A stretch of DNA of 64,000 bases from Arenibacter echinorum (GCF_003259375.1 NZ_QLLN01000008.1:124001-188000), one strand, 5' to 3'. Shown: positions 52,483 to 61,797, numbered from the stretch's first letter. Translations and numbers: made by a program. The notes: a model not told the origin generated them from the letters alone.

Positions 52483-53391
52483 TCACTCTTTTAAATAAAA
52501 AGTGGCACTGACAGGATAATGATCGGACAAAAACCAATTTTCCGGTCCGTTGTGGACTTGGGCATCCTTACATTTTTTAGAGAGCCAAGGTGAAACCATA
52601 ATATAATCTATCCTTTCCATACGTGAAAGCAGTTGATTGGGGGCTTCTTGATTTACCTCAACCAGAACGCGCCCAGGAAAACTAGCTCTTTCCATCAATC
52701 CTGTAGAATATTTTTGAACTGCATCAAATAAAGGTAATGAAAGAAATTTGGACATTACAGCATAATCCAATCCTCCATTTTCTATATTGCCGTTTAAACC
52801 CTTTCCCAGGTTGGACTCCCTTAATCTTGTAATTAAATAACCATTGGTGTTGTACATATCCGCATCAAAGGGCGAATGGGCATTAAAATCGCCTAATACC
52901 ACGTATTTAGAAGTAGATTTGGTGATGGCATCCAATTTCGCGGATAGGATACCGGCCTCTTCCCGTCTTCTTGCAATGCTTCCAGGATGGAGGTGAACCA
53001 CCAAAAAATCAATTCCGTTTGTTTTACAGTGCAAAGCGCCATGATGCAAGCCATCCATTAATTCTTCCTTTAGCACAATAGGATACTTGGAGGTAAAACC
53101 AACTGAATAACCCGTTGTTTTTAAGAGTACAGAATAATTATGGCCCCAAGCTTTGGCATCTTCCTGCAACTTTTCCGGGGTATAGGCACACAATTCCTGA
53201 AGGGCCACCACATCTGGAGTCTGAGTACTTATCCAATTTTGAACCTTCCCCCTTCTTTCATTATCCTTGCCCCAATCATATCCGTTCCAAATATTATAGG
53301 TAATTATTTTGAAGTCGCTCCCCTCACTTTGTGACAAAAGTGAAAATGGTAGCAATGTAATTATCAACAATAAAATATTTCGAAAATTCAT
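52483..53391 (-). CDS. Exported endonuclease/exonuclease/phosphatase family protein
   Basis: A 302-residue protein with a signal peptide (1-20, ending LLSQ) and an EEP domain. Catalytic motifs: ITYNIWNGYDW, LQELCAY (metal Glu), VVHLHPGS, LGDFNAHS (Asp/Asn) and SDHYPVSA (catalytic Asp-His). It probably acts in the periplasm or outside; members hydrolyse phosphodiesters or phosphate esters. Its start overlaps the stop of the upstream glycosidase (ATGA), so it belongs to the sulfatase operon. Confidence 0.88.
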   Translation of the reverse strand: MNFRNILLLIITLLPFSLLSQSEGSDFKIITYNIWNGYDWGKDNERRGKVQNWISTQTPDVVALQELCAYTPEKLQEDAKAWGHNYSVLLKTTGYSVGFTSKYPIVLKEELMDGLHHGALHCKTNGIDFLVVHLHPGSIARRREEAGILSAKLDAITKSTSKYVVLGDFNAHSPFDADMYNTNGYLITRLRESNLGKGLNGNIENGGLDYAVMSKFLSLPLFDAVQKYSTGLMERASFPGRVLVEVNQEAPNQLLSRMERIDYIMVSPWLSKKCKDAQVHNGPENWFLSDHYPVSATFYLKE

Positions 53392-54461
53392 GGGTCCATA
53401 TTAATTTTAAGAACATGCCCTACAGTGCGTTGACCCCCATAAATATTCCAACCCGAAGGAGCGTACAAATATGCCGGTTTATTATTTATCATCAAAATTT
53501 TAGGGCGTTCCAGCTTCGGATCTGGGCCGTATATCTTTACTACTTTTTGGGGATCGTATTCCCTATAATAGGTGGACAATAGATCATAACCAATAGTAGC
53601 ATCCTCCAAGTTGAACGTAAGTCCATCCTTAGATTTCCAAAGTGTCCCACCGCCAACTATACCCGTATTTTGACCATGATTGTCCGTGGTTAACAAATAG
53701 ATATAATCTTGATAGGTAAAAACGGTTCCATCCTCCAATGTCCCCTTATTAGAAGTAACGGGCTTGTCCTGAATAGTATATGGACCCTTTAGTTTCTTGG
53801 CTATAGCCAGGCCATACTTTAAAATACCTTCTGTGGTTTTGGTTTTAAAATACAAATAGTACCTTCCATTTACTTTCATAAAGGTCGGATTGGCCACTCC
53901 CATATTGGACTTATAATTCCATTTAATAGGGTTGTCGGCATTTAAGACCATGCCGTCCTTCCCAACCTTCTTCCATGGACCATAAGGAGATTTTGCAATG
54001 GCCATTCCAATACGTTGGTTTCCGCCATGAGGAGGTTGATGATAATCCGTATTGGCAATATACAACAGCACATATTGCTTACCCACTTTTTTTATTTCTG
54101 GGTTATGTGGTGCATATTTATCCCAGGTATCCTTTCCCGTACCTTTGAGGGCAATATCAGAGAAAACAAAAGGCCCTTCTGGTGAATCGGAAACATAGTG
54201 AGCTATTTCGGAAGATTTTCTCCAAGCAGGATTAACATTCTTTTCTTGCCATCTTGCAACGAATAAATGAGTTTTTCCATCCTGATCCTGTATGGGTGCA
54301 CAGCCCCAAATAGTATAATTATCATCTTGAACGGCAACGCCCTTGTATTCCAAATTCTGGGCGATAAAAGATAAGGGCATCTGCAAAGACTTGTCTTGGG
54401 AATATCCAGAATCAATGACCAAAAGTATGAAAATAACAAACAATTTTAATACGTATTTCAT
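53388..54461 (-). CDS. Exported beta-propeller glycosidase-like protein (GH43/GH117-type), A
   Basis: A 357-residue protein with a signal peptide (1-21, ending GYSQ). Five repeated blade motifs suit the five-bladed propeller of GH43/GH117/GH130: HYVSDSPEGPF, HNPEIKKVGKQYVLLYIA, AIAKSPYGPW, NPTFMKVNGRYYLYFK and LEDGTVFTYQDYIYLLT. Near the C-terminus LERPKIL with AYLYAP is shared with the next gene's LERPQLL and YLYAA, so they are paralogues. The exact GH family and substrate are not clear. It may be a debranching exo-enzyme on a sulfated glycan. Confidence 0.72.
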   Translation of the reverse strand: MKYVLKLFVIFILLVIDSGYSQDKSLQMPLSFIAQNLEYKGVAVQDDNYTIWGCAPIQDQDGKTHLFVARWQEKNVNPAWRKSSEIAHYVSDSPEGPFVFSDIALKGTGKDTWDKYAPHNPEIKKVGKQYVLLYIANTDYHQPPHGGNQRIGMAIAKSPYGPWKKVGKDGMVLNADNPIKWNYKSNMGVANPTFMKVNGRYYLYFKTKTTEGILKYGLAIAKKLKGPYTIQDKPVTSNKGTLEDGTVFTYQDYIYLLTTDNHGQNTGIVGGGTLWKSKDGLTFNLEDATIGYDLLSTYYREYDPQKVVKIYGPDPKLERPKILMINNKPAYLYAPSGWNIYGGQRTVGHVLKINMDP

Positions 54462-54549
54462 TTCACAATATTCAATATATTTTTAAATCCTGGCATTTGG
54501 TGACCGGTTTGGTTTTAATAACTAACTAATTGGATTAATACTTCTTATA

Positions 54550-55788
54550 TTATTCCATAACAACTTCCAAGGGAATCTGTACATTAAAAGAACTGCCATC
54601 ATTTTTAGGGTTTACATTTTCTACAGCACAGGCAGCATACAAATATTTGGGAAAACCTTCTTCATTTAACAACAGTTGCGGGCGTTCCAATCTATCCACC
54701 TCAAGAATCGACCCATCCATTAAATGCAACTTCCGCTCCATAAATAGCGGTTTTTCCGTTAAATCCCAAACAATACCACCAGTCGATGATAACAAGGCCA
54801 ATGTCTTTTTATGGCCTGTTAGTCTTCCCGTAAAATCCTTCACTATAGCCATAAATTTTTGGATTTTATTGGAGTACCAAACATAGGGATCCTCAGTACT
54901 TGCCAAAGAACCATCAGGCATTTTTACATCGAAAACAAAATTATCCAAAGGTATAAATGGACCTTTTGGGGTATCGCCAATAGCCACCCCATGGACGCCT
55001 TTCCAGTGTGGCTCATAGACGTTGCCCTTAAAGAACAGCATATATTTCTGAATCTTTGGGTTATAAACCACTGAGGGGTTCACCACTATTATATTGTCTG
55101 GTTTTACCTTGATCCCAAAGGGGGATGCATTAATAACATTATCGGCCTTTACCCTAGTTCGCGGTGTTAACAAAGGCTGTTTTGGACGCATAAAGTTTCC
55201 CAGAAGCAAATCTTCAAAACTATCAAATTCCAACACCCCTATACAGAGTGATTGTTGAACCCTAGCCCGTTTGTCCAAATTTTCACCTGAAGAACCCCTG
55301 AGCTGTTCCGCTGGATCTTTGGATCCTATATAATACAGATAATACTTTCCGTTAAATTTATTGATATGTGGATTGTGCACCATTTGGGCGTCCCAGGACA
55401 TATTGTCCCCGTGATAGCGGGTACCTTTCAATACTATTTTTTGAAACTTAAAGCCCTTGTCCGGATAATCTGAAACGGCATATCCAATTTTGGACTGCAA
55501 CACCCAGTCCTTGACAAAACTACCTCCTTCCGCTCCGCTTTCCCAAAGTGAAAAAAGCATATGATACTTACCATCGTCTCCCTTAACCACGCTGGCTCCC
55601 CAAACAAAATAATTCGGGATTTGAAATATAGAGGCGCCAATTATTTTATTGGGAGATTCCTTTAACCCTACTGCTCTGGCATCAATTTTCCCTGACGTAA
55701 TCGTGATATTTTGGGCCCAGCATAAAAAGGTGTTAATAAAGCATCCTAACAGAATGCCCCTTTTAAAACAAGTGAATATTCCTTTCAT
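54550..55788 (-). CDS. Exported beta-propeller glycosidase-like protein (GH43/GH117-type), B
   Basis: A 412-residue protein whose signal peptide begins at the internal ATG (residue 20 of the longer frame) and ends in FLCWAQ. The propeller motifs are HNPHINKFNGKYYLYYIG, VNPSVVYNPKIQKYMLFFKG and TEDPYVWYSNKIQKFMAIVKD; the EDP(Y/F)VW motif recalls GH117 and related exo-acting families. The longer frame's first 19 residues are charged and unlike a leader. It lies 88 bp upstream of paralogue A and 62 bp downstream of the sulfatase. Confidence 0.72.
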   Translation of the reverse strand: MKGIFTCFKRGILLGCFINTFLCWAQNITITSGKIDARAVGLKESPNKIIGASIFQIPNYFVWGASVVKGDDGKYHMLFSLWESGAEGGSFVKDWVLQSKIGYAVSDYPDKGFKFQKIVLKGTRYHGDNMSWDAQMVHNPHINKFNGKYYLYYIGSKDPAEQLRGSSGENLDKRARVQQSLCIGVLEFDSFEDLLLGNFMRPKQPLLTPRTRVKADNVINASPFGIKVKPDNIIVVNPSVVYNPKIQKYMLFFKGNVYEPHWKGVHGVAIGDTPKGPFIPLDNFVFDVKMPDGSLASTEDPYVWYSNKIQKFMAIVKDFTGRLTGHKKTLALLSSTGGIVWDLTEKPLFMERKLHLMDGSILEVDRLERPQLLLNEEGFPKYLYAACAVENVNPKNDGSSFNVQIPLEVVME

Positions 55789-55850
55789 TAATAGTTGGTA
55801 ATCTCTCCAATTACAGTCCTTATTTTTTCCATAAAGACTTTTCAATTTTG

Positions 55851-57317
55851 TTAATCCGAACCATATGATATGGCCAAGTCATTTGTTCTTATTTCCAGTA
55901 ATTTTTCCTTTAAAATCTTTTGCATTTCCTGAACCACATCACCATAGGCAGGGTTATGCGCCAAATTATTGTATTGTTTGGCATCGTGTTCCATGTCGAA
56001 AAGCTCCATCCCTGATCCGGCATCTTCGTCATACTGAATATATGCCCATTTATGGCTTCGCACAAGAAAGGACTTGCCTCCTTGGCTTACGGAAAATGCA
56101 TATTCCCTAATATCCGACTTTGGATTATCCAAAGTTTTCACAAGGCTTTTACCCTGTAAATGTTTGGATGCCTTTAACCCTGCCAATTCGGCCAAAGTAG
56201 GATACAGGTCCAACAGTTCGGAAAAGGAATTACAGACCGCCGGTGCTTTTCCAGGCACTTTGATAATCAAAGGCACCCTAACCGATTCCTCATGAAGGCT
56301 TACCTTCATCCAAAAACGGTGTTCCCCCAAATGAAAGCCATGGTCGGAAGTAAAAACAACAATGGTATTATCCTCCAAGCCTTCTTCCTTCAAAGTCTTT
56401 AGTATCTTTCCTACCTGTGCATCCATATAGGCTACAGAAGCGTAATACCCAGCTACTGCCTTTTTTTCCTGTTCATCGGACATTTCCCCATTTACACTGG
56501 TCACATAGTTAATTCCTCGAGCGGGAATATCGTCCCAATCATTTTCAACTTTAGGGGGCAATACCATTTGTTGGTGTGGATAAGGTTCAAAATATTTCCT
56601 TGGAGCAACAAAAGGCACATGGGGCCGTACCAACCCCACTGCCAAAAAGAAGGGATTATTTTTATTTTGTTTAATAAGTTCGATAGCCTTTACAGCGGTC
56701 TTACCATCGGAATGTACCAAATCGTCCCCATCCGCCTTTACAATGGTCATAACATTACCCCCTTTTCTTGGCTTAAGTCCGTAAGGATTATTTTGCACCA
56801 ATTCAGCCTCCCCCTCTGCAGTCCATTCCGGTCCCTGACTATTAAACCTTTCGGTCCAGGAGGCCTCATCGTCCTGTCCGTTGGAACCCGTTTCAATATC
56901 TATGGGAACTCCCATATGGTAAATCTTGCTTACCCGTGCCGTATAATAACCGTTATCCTTAAACAATTGTGAAAGTGATTTGCGTGAAGGCCCAACATTC
57001 TCTCTCCCGCTTACATATCCGTAGGTGGTAGTAGCATTAGGGTAATAGCCAAACATTAAAGAAGCCCTTGAGGGCCCACAGACCGGATACTGGGTATAAG
57101 CTCTGGTATATTTAACACCTTGTGCCGCCAATTGATCAATATTGGGTGTATGTGCCGCCTGATTTTCATAGGATGAAATAGCAGTGGCCGTTAAATCATC
57201 CGCAATTATGAATAATACATTGGGCTTGTTGTTCTTTATTTTTTTTGCAGTTTTGCCTTGCTGTGCATGTCCAGCAATAAAGCCGATCATTAACAGACTT
57301 AAAAGCAATTTTCCCAT
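55851..57317 (-). CDS. Sulfatase, iduronate-2-sulfatase-like (type I, Cys)
   Basis: An exported formylglycine-type sulfatase of 488 residues. Signal peptide 1-19 (ending GHAQ), metal Asp40 and Asp41 (IIADD), FGly site Cys80 in VCGPSRAS (matches C-x-P-S-R), and FTSDHGFHLGEH with the later metal ligands. Maturation needs a formylglycine-generating enzyme (anSME or FGE), not encoded here. The ATG at 57317 is used: the longer frame to 57377 crosses the -7 box at 57366-57373. It leads the minus-strand operon with the two glycosidase-like genes, so the substrate is probably a sulfated marine glycan. Confidence 0.9.
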   Translation of the reverse strand: MGKLLLSLLMIGFIAGHAQQGKTAKKIKNNKPNVLFIIADDLTATAISSYENQAAHTPNIDQLAAQGVKYTRAYTQYPVCGPSRASLMFGYYPNATTTYGYVSGRENVGPSRKSLSQLFKDNGYYTARVSKIYHMGVPIDIETGSNGQDDEASWTERFNSQGPEWTAEGEAELVQNNPYGLKPRKGGNVMTIVKADGDDLVHSDGKTAVKAIELIKQNKNNPFFLAVGLVRPHVPFVAPRKYFEPYPHQQMVLPPKVENDWDDIPARGINYVTSVNGEMSDEQEKKAVAGYYASVAYMDAQVGKILKTLKEEGLEDNTIVVFTSDHGFHLGEHRFWMKVSLHEESVRVPLIIKVPGKAPAVCNSFSELLDLYPTLAELAGLKASKHLQGKSLVKTLDNPKSDIREYAFSVSQGGKSFLVRSHKWAYIQYDEDAGSGMELFDMEHDAKQYNNLAHNPAYGDVVQEMQKILKEKLLEIRTNDLAISYGSD

Positions 57318-57365
57318 TTTAACCAATTTATTTGAATTTAAAGATTGATAATTGTTCCTACTTTC

Positions 57366-57373
57366 CAAAAATA
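57366..57373 (-). promoter_or_regulatory. -7 promoter box TATTTTTG for the sulfatase operon
   Basis: Exact TAnnTTTG match 49 bp before the sulfatase ATG. It is inside the longer reading frame and so decides the start. Confidence 0.5.
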
Positions 57374-57531
57374 ACACTTAGTTCCCCAATATCTAATACA
57401 GGCCAACACTTCGTTTAATACGAATCAATTCTTTCGATCCATTCATATTTAATTTTCCTATTGCCAAAACGAATCTAACAAATACAAATAAGACTCTGTT
57501 AAAAAGCTACATAAATCCTAAAAAAATCTCC

Positions 57532-57539
57532 TATTTTTG
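57532..57539 (+). promoter_or_regulatory. -7 promoter box TATTTTTG for rlmD
   Basis: Exact TAnnTTTG match ending 4 bp before the rlmD ATG at 57544; leaderless arrangement. Confidence 0.6.
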
Positions 57540-57543
57540 CGCC

Positions 57544-58959
57544 ATGCGCAGAAAGAATACAAGACAAGTTTTTGAAAACGTAGAAGTAGTAGATGCAGGA
57601 GCCAAAGGCAAGACAATTGGAAAAGCACCTGACGGACGTGTAATTTTCCTTACCAACACTGTCCCCGGGGATGTAGTGGACGTAATGACCACCAAAAAAA
57701 GAAAAGCCTATTTCGAGGGGGTAGCCACCAAATTCCATACATTTTCCGATAAAAGGACTACTCCAGTATGTGAGCATTTTGGGGTATGTGGCGGATGTAA
57801 ATGGCAGGATATGGGTTATGAGCACCAACTGTTCTACAAACAAAAGGAGGTTGAGAACAACCTTCGTAGAATTGGCCATTTGGAACTGCCAAAAACCAGT
57901 AGCATCATAGGCTCTAAAAAACAGTATTTCTACAGAAACAAAATGGAATTTTCTTTTTCGGATAGCCGATGGTTGACCCTGGAGGAAATAAACTCCGGTA
58001 AGGAAATTGATAATAAAAACGCCCTGGGATTTCACATCCCTGGTATGTGGGACAAAATATTGGACATTAAAAAATGTCATTTGCAGGAAGATCCATCCAA
58101 TGCTATTAGGTTGGAAATAAAGGATTTTGCTATTAAGAACAATCTATCTTTCTTTAATCCCAGGAATCAGTGGGGTATGCTGCGCACGGTAATGATACGT
58201 ACTTCCTCTACGGGCGAAATTATGGTCATGGTCCAATTTTATGAGAACGATTTGGAAAAAAGGGAATTATTAATGAACCATTTGGCTTTAAGCTTTCCAG
58301 AAATAACTTCTCTGCTATATGTCATCAATCAAAAACAAAATGACACCATATATGACCAAGAAATCATATGTTATTCCGGACGGGATCATATATTTGAGGA
58401 AATGGAAGGTCTTCAGTTTAAAATAAATGCCAAATCCTTTTATCAAACCAACTCGGACCAAGCGTATGAACTATATAAAGTAACGCGGGATTTTGCCGGA
58501 CTTACCGGAAATGAATTGGTTTATGACCTTTACACCGGCACGGGGACTATTGCCCAATTCGTAGCTAAAAAAGCCAAAAAGGTAATAGGCATAGAAGCCG
58601 TTCCCGAGGCTATTGCCGATGCCAAGGCTAATGCAAAAAGAAATAAAATAGACAACGTAGATTTCTTTGTAGGGGATATGAAGAATGTCTTTAATCCTAC
58701 TTTCATAAAGGAACACGGAAGGCCAGATCTAATTATTACCGATCCTCCCAGAGATGGTATGCATGCGGCCGTTGTACAGCAAATACTATCCATTGCTCCA
58801 GAAAAGGTCGTATATGTAAGCTGCAACAGCGCTACACAAGCCAGGGATTTGGAAATGATGAAGGACGATTATGAAATATTGAAAGTGCAGCCCGTGGATA
58901 TGTTTCCGCAAACCCATCATGTTGAAAATGTTGTACTTTTAAAGAAACGGACCAAATAG
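57544..58959 (+). CDS. rlmD: 23S rRNA (uracil-C5)-methyltransferase RlmD
   Basis: Methylates U1939 (E. coli numbering) of 23S rRNA. At 471 residues it has an N-terminal TRAM domain (about 5-62), a 4Fe-4S site with Cys76, Cys82 and Cys85 (CEHFGVCGGC) and a fourth Cys in IKKCHLQ, and a C-terminal SAM-binding fold with LYTGTGTIAQFVA and the catalytic SCNSAT. The tree of TrmA/RlmC/RlmD paralogues overlaps, so the exact target is by common usage in this phylum. Leads an operon with DUF6452 and DUF6048 genes. Confidence 0.92.
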   Translation: MRRKNTRQVFENVEVVDAGAKGKTIGKAPDGRVIFLTNTVPGDVVDVMTTKKRKAYFEGVATKFHTFSDKRTTPVCEHFGVCGGCKWQDMGYEHQLFYKQKEVENNLRRIGHLELPKTSSIIGSKKQYFYRNKMEFSFSDSRWLTLEEINSGKEIDNKNALGFHIPGMWDKILDIKKCHLQEDPSNAIRLEIKDFAIKNNLSFFNPRNQWGMLRTVMIRTSSTGEIMVMVQFYENDLEKRELLMNHLALSFPEITSLLYVINQKQNDTIYDQEIICYSGRDHIFEEMEGLQFKINAKSFYQTNSDQAYELYKVTRDFAGLTGNELVYDLYTGTGTIAQFVAKKAKKVIGIEAVPEAIADAKANAKRNKIDNVDFFVGDMKNVFNPTFIKEHGRPDLIITDPPRDGMHAAVVQQILSIAPEKVVYVSCNSATQARDLEMMKDDYEILKVQPVDMFPQTHHVENVVLLKKRTK

Positions 58960-58970
58960 TCCACCCGAGC

Positions 58971-59501
58971 ATGAAGAAATTCTATATTCCAATACTAGTT
59001 TTAATTACATTCATCAGCTTTGGAGCCTGCGAAAAAGATGATATCTGTATAGACGGGGACACCCCACTACTAGTGATAAGATTTTATGATGTGGACAACC
59101 CCACCGAATTAAAAAAGGTAACCAAATTTAGAATTGTGGGAGTTGGTCAGAATACTACGGTTACGACCGTATCCGACAGAACCGATTCGGATTCTATTTC
59201 CATTCCTTTAAAGGTTACAGAAAACACCACAGGTTTTTATTTTATTAGCAACTCTTCAGATGTTGAAACTACAGATTCCGGTGGCGAAACAGTTACCGTT
59301 GAAGGGGGAGATTTAGATACCTTGTACTTAAATTACAATAGAATAGATAAGTTTGTTTCCAGGGCGTGTGGATATATTGCCAATTATGAAGATTTAAGCG
59401 GCGATTTAAAAACGGAAACCGATAACTGGATAAAGGATATAGAAATTGTAACCCCATTGGTAGAAAATTCAATAGCGGCCCATGTTAAGATATATCATTA
59501 G
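58971..59501 (+). CDS. DUF6452 family lipoprotein
   Basis: A 176-residue lipoprotein with signal MKKFYIPILVLITFISFGAC (Cys20) and an EKDDIC start of the mature part. The body is a beta sandwich by eye; a Cys pair (ICID and RACGY) may form a disulfide. I recognise it as DUF6452, which in flavobacteria lies directly downstream of rlmD and upstream of a DUF6048 gene. No function is known. Overlaps the next gene by 20 bp. Confidence 0.75.
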   Translation: MKKFYIPILVLITFISFGACEKDDICIDGDTPLLVIRFYDVDNPTELKKVTKFRIVGVGQNTTVTTVSDRTDSDSISIPLKVTENTTGFYFISNSSDVETTDSGGETVTVEGGDLDTLYLNYNRIDKFVSRACGYIANYEDLSGDLKTETDNWIKDIEIVTPLVENSIAAHVKIYH

Positions 59502-60303
59502 TAGTTTTTTATTTCTCACCTTTCTTTTGGGATCTTCCCAAAGCAAGCCTATCGACTTGCAGCCAAAAGATACAGTGGCCCATACCGACCCTTACGGTAT
59601 TAGGGTGGGAATAGATCTTAGTCGCCTGTTAATTTCCTTTTTAAACGATGATTACCAAGGACTTGAATTAGTTGGGGATTACAGGATAACGAACAAACTG
59701 TATGTGGCCGCAGAACTGGGTAATGAAAAGAATACCAGACAAGAGGACCTATACAATTTTACCACTTCTGGAAGCTATTTAAAACTTGGGGTGGATTATA
59801 ACACCTATAGCAATTGGTATGGTATGAACAATTCAATACATGTCGGGGGGCGCTATGCCTATAGTACCTTTAGCCAAACTTTGAACAATTATCAAATTTT
59901 TGACACCAACCGGTATTGGAACGATCCCGAATATCAAATCAATCCTGACCCCAACGCTGTAAATGATTTTCCCTGGGGCTCCAATGTCGCCCAAGAATAT
60001 AGCGGATTAAATGCCAGTTGGCTGGAGGCCGTGCTAGGTGTAAAAGCCGAACTCTTCGCCAACATTTATTTGGGGGCAAGCGTTCGCATCGGATTCTTGG
60101 TCAGCAACAAGGAACCGGATAATTTTAGTAATCTATGGATTCCTGGATTCAATAAAGTTACCGACGGTAGCAAATTTGGCGTTGGCTACAACTATTCCAT
60201 AACCTATTTTTTACCGCTCTACAAAAAAGCAAAAAAAATTAAGGAAAAGGAAGAAAAGCAGCCACCAATGCCAGAAAAACCTAGAGCTCCCGGAAACCCT
60301 TAA
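59482..60303 (+). CDS. DUF6048 family protein, probable outer-membrane beta-barrel
   Basis: A 273-residue exported protein (signal peptide 1-20). Alternating hydrophobic/polar strands with aromatic girdles (KLYVAAELGNEKNTR, LKLGVDYNTYSNWYG, IHVGGRYAYSTF, VGYNYSITYFLPLY) suggest an outer-membrane barrel of eight to ten strands. The C-terminal tail is unusual: a Lys/Glu/Pro-rich extension of about 30 residues (KKIKEKEEKQPPMPEKPRAP). Coupled with DUF6452 and probably acting with it. Confidence 0.75.
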   Translation: MLRYIISSFLFLTFLLGSSQSKPIDLQPKDTVAHTDPYGIRVGIDLSRLLISFLNDDYQGLELVGDYRITNKLYVAAELGNEKNTRQEDLYNFTTSGSYLKLGVDYNTYSNWYGMNNSIHVGGRYAYSTFSQTLNNYQIFDTNRYWNDPEYQINPDPNAVNDFPWGSNVAQEYSGLNASWLEAVLGVKAELFANIYLGASVRIGFLVSNKEPDNFSNLWIPGFNKVTDGSKFGVGYNYSITYFLPLYKKAKKIKEKEEKQPPMPEKPRAPGNP

Positions 60304-60511
60304 TAAAAATCCATTTCATCATCAGTTTTTCTCCTGATCTTGTTTTTACAGCACTAAATTTGGGAGCCAATATACTTGCGGCCACCGCGGCTATAAAAGC
60401 TAGAACCAGAGTATTGAGCGATAAGAACATCCCAAGTAATAATCTGCCTGCCACAAATAAAATGGCGAAGCCTAGAAAATTAAAGAAAAGGGCCTTGTGT
60501 TTTGGTTTCAA
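60281..60511 (-). CDS. Small two-helix membrane protein
   Basis: A 76-residue protein with two hydrophobic helices (about 8-24 and 30-48) and a basic tail (KFSAVKTRSGEKLMMKW). I recall similar genes beside rlmL-type methyltransferases in flavobacteria but no name. Its last 23 bp overlap the end of the DUF6048 gene on the other strand. It lies 32 bp downstream of the RlmL-type gene and probably shares its transcript. Confidence 0.65.
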   Translation of the reverse strand: MKPKHKALFFNFLGFAILFVAGRLLLGMFLSLNTLVLAFIAAVAASILAPKFSAVKTRSGEKLMMKWIFIKGFREL

Positions 60512-60543
60512 GATTACTATACTTTTAAATTATCAAATACGGG

Positions 60544-61707
60544 TTATTCCTCCTTGTTAAATTTGGCCTTCTTGCTCCCCTCGTACATTACGTATTTTAC
60601 CAAGCGCGATTCCAAATGACTATTAAAGACCTTTATCTTCCTTGAAGGACGAAGCCCCACAAATTTTAAGGCCTCCAAATTGGATGTAATGAACCAGGCA
60701 TCGGTCCCTGGATAATTGCGTTTTAAAGTGTTTCCTATATCGCTATAAAAATCCTCCATTTCTATATCCAATCGCTCACCGTAAGGTGGATTGAACACCA
60801 TATGCAAATGTTTGTCAGTGAATTTTTCGGTATCAAAGAAGTTTTTCCTTTCAACGGTTATATAATCGGATAAATTGGCATTAACAATATTATCCTGAGC
60901 CTTTCGCACTGCAGATGGCGCCTTGTCATATCCAATGATCTTATGATTAAACTCCCGTGTCCTTTTGAGACTGCTGTCCACAATTTTTTCAAAAAGATCG
61001 GCATCAAAATCATGCCATTTCTCAAAGGCAAATTCCTTCCTATTAATGTTGGCCGGAATATTACAGGCAATCATGGCTGCTTCTGTCAATAAAGTGCCAC
61101 TACCGCACATGGGATCCAAAAAGTCGCATTGTCCATCCCATCCACTTAACAATAAAAGACCTGCGGCCAAAACCTCATTTATGGGCGCAATATTGGTAGC
61201 CGTCCTGTACCCACGTTGATGTAACGACCTCCCTGAAGAATCCAAGGCCACATTGCATTGATCATTTTGTATATGGATATTGATCCTAACATCCGGGAAT
61301 TTTATATCTACATCCGGCCTACTACCATCTGTATCCCTAAACTTATCCACTATGGCATCTTTGGTTTTTTGGGATATATATAAGGAGTGGGTAAAATTTT
61401 CACTATTTACTGTGGCGTCTATGGCAAAAGTCGTGGAGGTCGACAGATAATCGAACCAATCCATGGCATAGATTTTTTTGTAAAGATCGTTCTCATCCCG
61501 AACGCGAAATGAATGAATAGGTTTCACTATTTTAATCGCAGTCCGCAAACAAAGGTTTGCCTTGTACATAAAGCCTGTATCGCCTTCAAAAAAAACGCTC
61601 CTAACCCCTTCTTCAACATTTCCTGCACCAAGGTTTCGCAGTTCCTTTGCCAAAATTTCTTCAAAACCAAACATGGTTTTGGCCACCATTTTAAAATTAT
61701 TGTTCAT
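60544..61707 (-). CDS. THUMP-domain RNA methyltransferase (RlmL/YcbY N-half type)
   Basis: A 387-residue SAM-dependent enzyme with an N-terminal THUMP RNA-binding domain (about 45-160) and a Rossmann methyltransferase domain. The SAM site is LDPMCGSGTLLTEAA and the N2-guanine catalytic motif is NPPYGERLD. It matches the m2G2445-forming half of RlmL; the RlmK half is absent, as in many bacteria. A -7 box TATTTTTG lies upstream at 61728-61735 (minus strand). Confidence 0.9.
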   Translation of the reverse strand: MNNNFKMVAKTMFGFEEILAKELRNLGAGNVEEGVRSVFFEGDTGFMYKANLCLRTAIKIVKPIHSFRVRDENDLYKKIYAMDWFDYLSTSTTFAIDATVNSENFTHSLYISQKTKDAIVDKFRDTDGSRPDVDIKFPDVRINIHIQNDQCNVALDSSGRSLHQRGYRTATNIAPINEVLAAGLLLLSGWDGQCDFLDPMCGSGTLLTEAAMIACNIPANINRKEFAFEKWHDFDADLFEKIVDSSLKRTREFNHKIIGYDKAPSAVRKAQDNIVNANLSDYITVERKNFFDTEKFTDKHLHMVFNPPYGERLDIEMEDFYSDIGNTLKRNYPGTDAWFITSNLEALKFVGLRPSRKIKVFNSHLESRLVKYVMYEGSKKAKFNKEE

Positions 61708-61727
61708 ATCTACCTTTAAGATTACCG

Positions 61728-61735
61728 CAAAAATA
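61728..61735 (-). promoter_or_regulatory. -7 promoter box TATTTTTG for the RlmL-type gene
   Basis: Exact TAnnTTTG match 21 bp before the ATG at 61707. Confidence 0.5.
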
Positions 61736-61766
61736 CGTTAATTTTAGCCCTTATTAGCCAATATGA

Positions 61767-61774
61767 TAATTTTG
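61767..61774 (+). promoter_or_regulatory. -7 promoter box TAATTTTG for the ZIP gene
   Basis: Exact TAnnTTTG match 24 bp before the ATG at 61798. Confidence 0.5.
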
Positions 61775-61797
61775 TAGAATACCAGAACTAATCCTAA

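Noticed and set aside
57318-57377. 20-codon N-terminal extension of the sulfatase
   Set aside because: It crosses a -7 promoter box, and a typical signal peptide begins at the internal ATG.
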